DNA of 7,405 bases from Pseudopedobacter sp040392825 (GTDB lineage Bacteria > Bacteroidota > Bacteroidia > Sphingobacteriales > Sphingobacteriaceae). The DNA lies in the NCBI RefSeq assembly GCF_040392825.1, contig NZ_JBEBVH010000201.1:1-7405 (forward strand), written 5' to 3'. The notes beneath the pieces are model-generated. The model was not told the DNA's origin. It ran no database searches and saw only the letters and a program-made list of their open reading frames with translations. This document shows, piece by piece, positions 1-6,064 of the stretch (the stretch's first letter is position 1; the number at the start of each line of letters is the position of its first letter). A program made the position numbers and the translations under genes.

Positions 1-24
1 CTATAAACTCACTTTTTAAAAAAC

Positions 25-40
25 AAACTGGTCTGGTTTT
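25..40. promoter_or_regulatory. Possible GntR/FadR-like operator half site
   Basis: The sequence AAACTGGTCTGGTTTT contains CTGGT twice in tandem (28-32 and 33-37), flanked by AAAC and GTTT in inverted orientation (25-28 and 36-39). Its left half, AACTGGTC, resembles half of the palindromic operators known for FadR-subfamily GntR repressors, but the right half does not complete the palindrome. GntR regulators often control uronate catabolism, which would fit the downstream GH88 gene. It lies about 240 bases before the susC start, which is far for a repressor of that gene. The assignment is tentative. Confidence 0.25.
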
Positions 41-121
41 AAATGAAGCTAAGAAATGGTAATCCTGATAGGGGTAAATAAATAATCGGGTCTATTGTAT
101 GCTTTAAAGTGTTTTATAAAC

Positions 122-162
122 TAATTATTACCCTTATTTTAATTAATTATTACCCTTCTTTT
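122..162 (+). repeat. 19-base direct repeat, period 22, upstream of susC
   Basis: TAATTATTACCCTTATTTT at 122-140 recurs at 144-162 as TAATTATTACCCTTCTTTT, with 18 of 19 bases identical and a start-to-start distance of 22, close to two helical turns. The two copies would therefore present the same DNA face. This arrangement is typical of a dimeric activator or response regulator binding tandem sites. The second copy runs into TTTG (160-163), a possible -33 element, which would suit an activator touching RNA polymerase. The repeat itself is seen directly; its role as an operator is inference. Low-complexity AT sequence contributes to the match, but the CCC core is not low complexity. Confidence 0.6.
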
Positions 163-210
163 GACGCATATTTCATGAATTTTGAGATAACACATTAATT
201 AAACGAAATA

Positions 211-234
211 TCAGACCTAAACATTCGAGTCTGA
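211..234 (+). repeat. Short inverted repeat in the probable susC leader
   Basis: TCAGAC (211-216) and GTCTGA (229-234) are perfect inverted complements around a 12-base spacer, 44 bases before the susC start codon. The element could be a symmetric operator or a weak leader hairpin. No U-tract follows (the next bases are A-rich), so it is not a terminator. A 6-base match can arise by chance in a region of this length. Confidence 0.3.
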
Positions 235-278
235 AAAAGAATTAAAAACAAGGTATTGATCTATTAAATTAAAAATTT

Positions 279-3200
279 ATGAGGAAGGTTTTTCTTTTTC
301 TATTCTTACTCATCTCCTATCTAAATCTGTCTGCCCAAAACACCAGACAAGTAACAGGTTTAGTATTAGATGCAGGACAAGGAGATCCCTTGGTAGGAGT
401 AAGTGTTTCTATTAAGGGGAGTACATTAGGAGCTATTACTGATGTAAATGGAAAGTACACCATTAAGGTTCAGGTTGATGAAAAACCTACCTTGGTATTT
501 AGATACTTGGGTTACGTGATGCAGGAGATTGCAGTTGCAGATAAAAGCGTAATCAATGTAAAACTGGCACAAGAAAATAAAGCCCTTAACGAAGTAGTGG
601 TTATTGGTTATGGAGAAGTGCAGCGTAGGGATGTTACCGGAGCTGTAGGGTCTGTGAAAATGGAGGACTTGCAAAAAGCACCGGTAGGTACCGCATTGGA
701 AGCATTGGCAGGTCGTGTTGCAGGGGTGCAGGTACAATCTGAAAACGGTAAACCAGGCGGTGGCATGAATATCGTAATTCGTGGTGCCAATTCATTAACA
801 CAAGATAACTCACCTTTATATGTTATAGATGGTTTCCCGATGGAGGATGCCAATAATAATATTCTGAATCCGGCAGAAATTGAATCTATGGAAGTATTGA
901 AAGATGCTTCTGCAACAGCAATTTATGGTGCCAGGGGTGCAAACGGTGTAATTTTAATAACTACAAAAAGAGGAAAAGAGGGAGCGCCTACTATCAACTA
1001 CTCTGCATATGGAGGTTTCCAGAATGTAATCCAAAAAATGGATTTAATGAGTCCTTATGAGTTTGTTAGAATGGAAGCAGAGCGTGATCCAACAGGAATT
1101 CAATCTACCTATTTAAGGGGAGATACAACTTTAGAGTTTTATAAAAATGTTGCTGGATATGATTGGCAGGACGAACTTTTTAGAACAGCAGGTATGCAGG
1201 ACCATTCGTTATCTGTATCGGGAGGTAATAAATCTACCAGATATTCTTTCTCTGGCAATCTGTTTGACCAGAAAGGGGTAATTATAAACTCAGGTTTCAA
1301 TAGAAAACAGGGTAGAGTAACTTTAGATCAAACATTTAACGATAAATTTAAAGTTGGAGTAGATGCAAGATATACCAGCACTAAAACATATGGTACTTCT
1401 CCGGGCGATCCGGATTCCAGAAATTCATCTATGAATTATTTAATGTACAGTGTTTGGGGTTACCGTCCGGCTACCTATATCCCGAATCAGGATCTTGCAG
1501 ATAATTTAATAGATCCGGATGTAAATACAAATAATGATTATCGTATAAATCCAATCTTATCTGCTAAAAATGAATTAAGAGAAGTTTTTAATAAACGCGT
1601 AATCTTTAATGGTTTTGCAGAATATGCATTTACAAAAGAACTGAAATTAAAAATTAGCGGAGGAATTAACTCTTCGGACTGGAGAAACGATGTATTTAAT
1701 AATTCCCAAACACGCTATGGACATCCGCAAAGTTTAAATAAAGTTAACGGTAGTATCTTATACACCGAAAGCGACACCTGGTTAAATGAAAACTTGTTGA
1801 CTTATAACAAGCGTTTTAATAAGGTTCATAATTTAAATGTGGTAGCCGGTGTTACGTTTCAGGAAAATAACTATAAACGTTATGGTGTAGGAGCTATGTA
1901 TTTGCCAAATGAAAGTTTGGGCTTAGCAGGGCTTAGTCAGGGAACAGCAATGCCAATTATGTCTATAAATACATCTTGGTCTTTAATGTCTTATCTGGCA
2001 AGAGCTACCTATAACTATAATGGTAAATATATTTTAACAGCATCTTACCGGGCAGATGGCTCTTCTAAATTTGCTGAAGGAAACAGATGGGGATTTTTCC
2101 CATCAGGATCATTTGCGTGGAGGTTCATTAATGAAGACTTTATGAAAAATCAAAGAGTTTTCACAGAAGCCAAATTAAGATTAGGTTATGGTGTTACAGG
2201 AAATAACAGAGTATCGGAGTACGCGACTTACGCGAGATTGAGTTTTGATAATATTGGTCCTAATGACAATGGTTATTATGCATTTGGAAACTCTTTAGCA
2301 CAGGGTTTATTCATTAGCTCGCTTGCTAACCCGGATTTAAAATGGGAAAGCACCGCACAAAGCAATATAGGTATAGATTTAGGTGCCTTTAAGCAAAGGG
2401 TAAACTTAACGGTAGATTATTATAAAAAGAAAACAACAGATTTATTGTTAAATGCACAATTACCAACGTCGACAGGATATGCATCAGCATTTAAAAATAT
2501 TGGTAGTACAAGTAACGAAGGTTTAGAAATTAGTTTATCTGGTGATATCATCAAGACAAAAGACTTTAACTGGAACTCATCAATTAATATAGCTTTCAAT
2601 AGAAATAAAGTTTTGTCTTTAACCCAAAATCAGGAATCATTAACAAGTGCATTAAATTGGGATAAGGATTATGCCACTGTTCCATTGTATATAGCTAAAA
2701 TAGGTCAGCCTTTAGGGCAATTCTATGGCATGATTTGGGATGGTGTTTATCAACCCGAAGACTTTAACGAATTGGGAGCGCTTAAAGGGAATATTCCAAC
2801 CAATGGAAATCCGCGTGAGAGTATAAAACCGGGAGACATCAAGTACAAAGATTTAAATGGTGATGGTGTGGTTAATGATAACGATAGAACAGTTATTGGA
2901 AGAGGTTATCCTATACATCAGGGTGGTTTCTCAAACACATTAAATTATAAGAGATTTGATCTGAATGTATTCTTCCAATGGTCTTATGGAAACGATATTT
3001 TAAATGCTAACAGATTGATGTTTGAATATGGTGTGAGGCCAAGAACGAACCAGTTTGCCTCCTTTGCAGATAGATGGACACCGGATAATACAGATACAGA
3101 CATGTTTAGATTAGGAGGTCAGGGACCGTTAGGTAACTCTTATTCTACAAGAGTTGTAGAAGACGGGTCTTACATAAGATTAAAAACTGTCTCTTTAGGT

Positions 3201-3407
3201 TATTCAATAGATCCGGTAGCGCTTAAGAAGTTCAAAATAAGATCTTTAAGATTCTATGCGTCAGCACAAAACTTGTTTACTATTACTAATTATTCGGGAT
3301 ACGATCCTGAGGTTGCAGTAATGTATTCTGGTTTAACTCCTGGATTTGATTATTCTTCTTATCCAAGACCGAAAACCATTGTGTTCGGATTAAATCTTTC
3401 ACTATAA
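279..3407 (+). CDS. SusC/RagA-family TonB-dependent outer-membrane transporter
   Basis: This is an outer-membrane beta-barrel that imports oligosaccharides bound by its SusD partner, energised through TonB-ExbBD. At 1042 residues it has the usual family length. Residues 1-20 form a Sec signal peptide (basic MRK, a Phe/Leu-rich core, cleavage near SAQ-N). Residues about 24-100 match the carboxypeptidase-regulatory-like domain (VTGLVLDAGQGDPLVGVSVSIKG), followed by the TonB-box-like NEVVVIGYG at 104-112. The plug spans about 115-230 and ends in the SusC signature GARGANGVILITTKRGK (217-233); the rest is barrel. An Asp/Asn-rich loop, DLNGDGVVNDNDR (858-870), is common in the family. There is no N-terminal STN domain, so transduction to an ECF sigma/anti-sigma pair is not expected. 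The C-terminus (FGLNLSL) ends in Leu, whereas barrels usually end in an aromatic residue. The ATG at 279 starts a good signal peptide and has no Shine-Dalgarno, as is normal in Bacteroidota. First gene of the operon; the substrate is not readable from sequence. Confidence 0.97.
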   Translation: MRKVFLFLFLLISYLNLSAQNTRQVTGLVLDAGQGDPLVGVSVSIKGSTLGAITDVNGKYTIKVQVDEKPTLVFRYLGYVMQEIAVADKSVINVKLAQENKALNEVVVIGYGEVQRRDVTGAVGSVKMEDLQKAPVGTALEALAGRVAGVQVQSENGKPGGGMNIVIRGANSLTQDNSPLYVIDGFPMEDANNNILNPAEIESMEVLKDASATAIYGARGANGVILITTKRGKEGAPTINYSAYGGFQNVIQKMDLMSPYEFVRMEAERDPTGIQSTYLRGDTTLEFYKNVAGYDWQDELFRTAGMQDHSLSVSGGNKSTRYSFSGNLFDQKGVIINSGFNRKQGRVTLDQTFNDKFKVGVDARYTSTKTYGTSPGDPDSRNSSMNYLMYSVWGYRPATYIPNQDLADNLIDPDVNTNNDYRINPILSAKNELREVFNKRVIFNGFAEYAFTKELKLKISGGINSSDWRNDVFNNSQTRYGHPQSLNKVNGSILYTESDTWLNENLLTYNKRFNKVHNLNVVAGVTFQENNYKRYGVGAMYLPNESLGLAGLSQGTAMPIMSINTSWSLMSYLARATYNYNGKYILTASYRADGSSKFAEGNRWGFFPSGSFAWRFINEDFMKNQRVFTEAKLRLGYGVTGNNRVSEYATYARLSFDNIGPNDNGYYAFGNSLAQGLFISSLANPDLKWESTAQSNIGIDLGAFKQRVNLTVDYYKKKTTDLLLNAQLPTSTGYASAFKNIGSTSNEGLEISLSGDIIKTKDFNWNSSINIAFNRNKVLSLTQNQESLTSALNWDKDYATVPLYIAKIGQPLGQFYGMIWDGVYQPEDFNELGALKGNIPTNGNPRESIKPGDIKYKDLNGDGVVNDNDRTVIGRGYPIHQGGFSNTLNYKRFDLNVFFQWSYGNDILNANRLMFEYGVRPRTNQFASFADRWTPDNTDTDMFRLGGQGPLGNSYSTRVVEDGSYIRLKTVSLGYSIDPVALKKFKIRSLRFYASAQNLFTITNYSGYDPEVAVMYSGLTPGFDYSSYPRPKTIVFGLNLSL

Positions 3408-3419
3408 TATTGACAGATC

Positions 3420-5027
3420 ATGAAAAAGATATTGAAAAGTTTAAATATAATAAAAAGAGCACCTCTATATAAAAGGGCTTTTCTGGGGCTTTCGGTTGTT
3501 ACTGTGCTAAGTGCATCGGGCTGTTCCAGTTTCCTGGATAAAGAACCAACATTTGTTGTAAAAGACAACTATTACACTAATGAAAATGATGTGAATATTG
3601 GTTTAACAGGTATATATTCTGTATTAGGGAACGAAGATTTTTATGGAAGCAGCTTACCTTATCATTTATCTATGTCTGATGAAGGTGTTTGGCAAAGGAG
3701 TAATGCTTTAACAGGACCCGAAGTTTATATTTACGATTCCTCCAATCAGTTGGTTCGTAACTTATGGAAATATTTATATGAAGGCGTAGAAAGAGCCAAT
3801 GTTTTCTTAAGTAAAGTAGACGCTGCGAAAATGGATGAAGCTAAGAAAACTATAGCGAAAGGCGAAGCTAAGTTTTTAAGAGCATACTATTATTTTGTAT
3901 TAACCAGTAATTTCGGAGGAGTTCCTCTAAAGAAAGTACCTACTTATTCGGTAAATGATGTAAATACACCCAAAGCATCATTAAATGATTTGTATAGTTT
4001 CATTACATCAGAAATGGAAGAAGCAGAGGGTATGGTACAGCCAATTACAGCTTATGGTCATTCAGGAAGAGTTACCAAGTCTGCAGTTAGAGGAATATTA
4101 GCTCGTGTTTATCTTAAAATGGCAGGAGCACCTTTAAACGGAGGAAGACCTTATTACGAAAAAGCAGCGGAATGGGCAGGCAAACTTGTTAATCCTGTAA
4201 ATGGAGATTATCAGCATAAATTAGTTGGTGACTATAAACAATTATTTAAAGATATGGCTGCAGAATCTGTCTTCAATATAGACGAGTCTATATGGGAAGT
4301 AGAGTTTGCAGGTAACCGTTCTACAGATTTTGAGGCTGGCCGACATGGTAATATTGCGGGAATCCAGTTTACATCAGAAACCATAGATTCTTTAGGATAT
4401 AGTTACGGTTTTATATTAGCTACCAGAAAGCTATATGAACATTACGGAGCTAATGATACCGATCAAAGAAGAGACTGGAATATTGCACCATATGCATATA
4501 ATAATACAACAGGAGTATCTAGTGCAAGACCGGAATTAGACAATAGGTTTTCAGCCAAATTTAGAAGAAACTATGAGACGCTGAAGCCGCGTCATAAAAA
4601 CTATACACCAATTAATTTTCCTTTGTTAAGGTTTTCTGATGTTTTGTTGATGTATGCCGAAGCTAAAAACGAATTAGATGATGTAAACGAAGCCGGACTG
4701 AAAGTGAAAATGGTGAGAGATAGAGCACACGCTATAGACAGCACATCTGCTATAGGAGGTGATAAAGATATGATGAGGCAGTTTATCAGAAACGAGCGAT
4801 TTAGAGAACTGGCCTTTGAAGGCTTGAGAAAGTTCGATCTGGTAAGATGGAATATTTTGGAAAATACTATGCATGGTTTAGCAAGCGATATCGAAGCAAA
4901 TACACCTACTGCCCGTAAGTATACTGCTTTTGGTCCAAAAAACGTGTCGTCCAGAAATGTATTATTACCTATACCACTAGACGAATTATCGCTCAATAAA
5001 GCTATGTCTCAAAATCAAGGTTGGTAA
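3420..5027 (+). CDS. SusD/RagB-family surface glycan-binding lipoprotein
   Basis: This lipoprotein forms a lid over the SusC barrel and delivers glycan to it. At 535 residues it is of normal length. The lipobox SASGC places the acylated cysteine at Cys35, followed by SSFLDKEP, the classic SusD mature start. The SusD-like N-terminal domain covers about 37-230, including GEAKFLRAYYYFVLTSNFGGVPL-type TPR sequence (149-170). The C-terminal RagB/SusD domain covers about 280-535, with PLLRFSDVLLMYAEAKNE (401-418), NERFRELAFEGLRKFDLVRW (458-477) and the terminal LLPIPLDELSLN...QNQGW. The gene begins 12 bases after susC, so the two are co-transcribed. The signal peptide has an unusually long basic n-region (about 20 residues, seven Lys/Arg), and no later ATG gives a shorter signal, so ATG 3420 is kept. 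No Shine-Dalgarno is seen. Ligand specificity is unknown. Confidence 0.96.
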   Translation: MKKILKSLNIIKRAPLYKRAFLGLSVVTVLSASGCSSFLDKEPTFVVKDNYYTNENDVNIGLTGIYSVLGNEDFYGSSLPYHLSMSDEGVWQRSNALTGPEVYIYDSSNQLVRNLWKYLYEGVERANVFLSKVDAAKMDEAKKTIAKGEAKFLRAYYYFVLTSNFGGVPLKKVPTYSVNDVNTPKASLNDLYSFITSEMEEAEGMVQPITAYGHSGRVTKSAVRGILARVYLKMAGAPLNGGRPYYEKAAEWAGKLVNPVNGDYQHKLVGDYKQLFKDMAAESVFNIDESIWEVEFAGNRSTDFEAGRHGNIAGIQFTSETIDSLGYSYGFILATRKLYEHYGANDTDQRRDWNIAPYAYNNTTGVSSARPELDNRFSAKFRRNYETLKPRHKNYTPINFPLLRFSDVLLMYAEAKNELDDVNEAGLKVKMVRDRAHAIDSTSAIGGDKDMMRQFIRNERFRELAFEGLRKFDLVRWNILENTMHGLASDIEANTPTARKYTAFGPKNVSSRNVLLPIPLDELSLNKAMSQNQGW

Positions 5028-5041
5028 TCTTTAATCTGTAA

Positions 5042-5974
5042 ATGAAAATGAGAAAATTATTTCTAATGTCAATTATAGCTCTGGGATTATCGAGCTGTAA
5101 TAAAAAAGAAGCTGTTGAATTAAAGTTTGATGTTGCTCCAACGCAAACATCATATAAGGTAAACGATACAGTCACTTTTAGAGTATCTGGAAATCCAGAC
5201 CAATTAACATTTTATTCTGGCGAAGAAGGTCATCAATATATCAATAGAAATAGAATCTTTGCAGAAAGTAATGAAATTACACTTGAATTCGCTTCGCATA
5301 AAAGGTACGGAACTTTAGCAGGACAGCCCAATCCAATATCATTATTTGCTTCGCAAAAATATAACGGAGATAAGACCACTTTTAACGAAAGCGATTGGGT
5401 TGACATTTCAAGTGCCTTTACTTTTTCTCCATTAGACAATGCAGAAAACTATACCGCTTCTGGCGTGGTTAATTTGTTAGGGCTATCCAATATCGGTTTT
5501 ACAATAGATAAGGAAAAACCAATTTATTTCGCTTTTAAATATCTTGGTTTAAGTAATTCTTCTGCCCAACCGAGGGTGTTCATCAATAAATTTGATATCA
5601 AAACCAAAACAACAGAGGGTAAAATTATTCCTGTACTTACTTTAGCAACAGGAGGTTGGTCGTCGTTGTTGATAGGGAATAGTGCCGTAAATTGGATTAT
5701 AGATGGTGGTGCTAATACATCAAGATTAAGAAATCAGGGAGCTGGTGCAAATGCTCCGGGGAATGAAGCCTGGGTAATGACTAAGGGATTCTTCTTAACT
5801 TCTGTTATTCCGGATACAGGGGTCGCTCTTAAAAACATGAGTACGCGCATAGATGAGTATAGCTATGTGTTTACTAAAGCCGGAACTTATAAAGTCACTT
5901 TTGTAGCCTCCAATGAAAATGTTTATGGTGGAGATAAAGTGGTGAAAGAATTCGAAATAGTGGTTAATCCATAA
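5042..5974 (+). CDS. DUF5017-type lipoprotein, probable surface glycan-binding protein
   Basis: This is a 310-residue lipoprotein with lipobox GLSSC and acylated Cys19. The following NKKEA partly resembles the surface-export signal (C-x-K-acidic) described in Bacteroidota, so surface exposure is plausible but not proven. The mature part begins with a beta-rich domain carrying DQLTFYSGEEGHQYINRNR (53-71), the pattern I associate with DUF5017 (about residues 25-210). The C-terminal YSYVFTKAGTYKVTFVASN (273-291) through EFEIVV looks like the closing strands of a PKD/Ig-like fold. No catalytic motif is visible. It sits third in the operon, 14 bases after susD, the usual place for a surface glycan-binding protein (SusE/SusF position), and that is the basis for the inferred role. 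ATG 5042 and ATG 5048 (residue 3) are equally possible starts and do not change the signal peptide materially. A terminator follows at once. The family name is recognised with moderate certainty; the function is inference from position. Confidence 0.85.
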   Translation: MKMRKLFLMSIIALGLSSCNKKEAVELKFDVAPTQTSYKVNDTVTFRVSGNPDQLTFYSGEEGHQYINRNRIFAESNEITLEFASHKRYGTLAGQPNPISLFASQKYNGDKTTFNESDWVDISSAFTFSPLDNAENYTASGVVNLLGLSNIGFTIDKEKPIYFAFKYLGLSNSSAQPRVFINKFDIKTKTTEGKIIPVLTLATGGWSSLLIGNSAVNWIIDGGANTSRLRNQGAGANAPGNEAWVMTKGFFLTSVIPDTGVALKNMSTRIDEYSYVFTKAGTYKVTFVASNENVYGGDKVVKEFEIVVNP

Positions 5975-5977
5975 TTT

Positions 5978-6028
5978 AAAAAGCCTTTAGTTCTAATACT
6001 GTGATGGTAATTTACTAAGGGCTTTTTT
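5978..6028 (+). terminator. Intrinsic terminator/attenuator between DUF5017 gene and GH88 gene
   Basis: Arm AAAAAGCCTTTAGT (5978-5991) pairs with ACTAAGGGCTTTTT (6014-6027) over 14 pairs with one G-U wobble, around a 22-base loop, and the second arm runs into TTTTTT (6023-6028). It begins 4 bases after the DUF5017 stop codon. The A-run on the left arm means it could also act on the minus strand. The loop is longer than ideal, so termination may be partial; read-through would be needed to express GH88 from the susC promoter. The hairpin could also protect the 3' end of the upstream mRNA. Confidence 0.75.
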
Positions 6029-6064
6029 AAATCTATCAAATAAAAAATATATAAAAGAGAAGTG

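Larger units (their letters stand above)
1..278 (+). promoter_or_regulatory. Gene-free upstream control region of the susC operon
   Basis: No open reading frame with support lies here on either strand. The region is very AT-rich and precedes the first gene of the operon, so it should hold the promoter and regulator sites. Several structured elements are visible and listed separately: a CTGGT tandem (25-40), an inverted TTACCC-type element (71-77), a 19-base direct repeat (122-162) and a 6-base inverted repeat (211-234). I looked for the Bacteroidota promoter pattern (TTTG near -33, TAnnTTTG near -7). The best pieces are TTTG at 160-163 and GAATTTTG at 177-184, but their spacing of 13 bases is shorter than usual and the second lacks the leading T. 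The exact promoter is therefore unassigned. That this is the control region is inferred from position. Confidence 0.6.

Noticed and set aside
43..81. 12-codon plus-strand frame in the upstream region (ATG 43 to TAA 81), considered as a leader peptide
   Set aside because: No ribosome site, no run of regulatory codons and no attenuator hairpin follows it. A frame this short is expected by chance.
160..184. Candidate Bacteroidota promoter with TTTG at 160-163 and GAATTTTG at 177-184
   Set aside because: The spacer of 13 bases is clearly shorter than the usual roughly 19-21, and the second box lacks the first T, so it is not listed as a promoter in its own right.
426..853. Two minus-strand open frames (426-737 and 608-853) inside susC
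   Set aside because: They lie opposite strongly conserved SusC N-terminal and plug sequence, have Cys-rich, low-quality translations with no recognisable domain, and no upstream signals. They are antisense shadows.
3390..3407. SusC ending in Leu as a sign of truncation
   Set aside because: The preceding YPRPKTIVFGLNLSL is the normal SusC closing strand and total length is typical, so the non-aromatic last residue is a minor variation and the gene appears complete.
3359..3568. Minus-strand open frame across the susC-susD junction
   Set aside because: It overlaps the SusC C-terminus and SusD signal peptide on the opposite strand and has no family resemblance or gene-like context.
4601..4996. 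Two minus-strand open frames (4601-4996 and 4674-4874) inside susD
   Set aside because: Both are opposite the conserved C-terminal SusD domain. The Ser/Leu-rich translations are typical of the reverse complement of an AT-rich gene.
5233..5439. Minus-strand open frame inside the DUF5017 gene
   Set aside because: Short, antisense to the conserved FYSGEEGHQY region, and without any recognisable domain or start signals.
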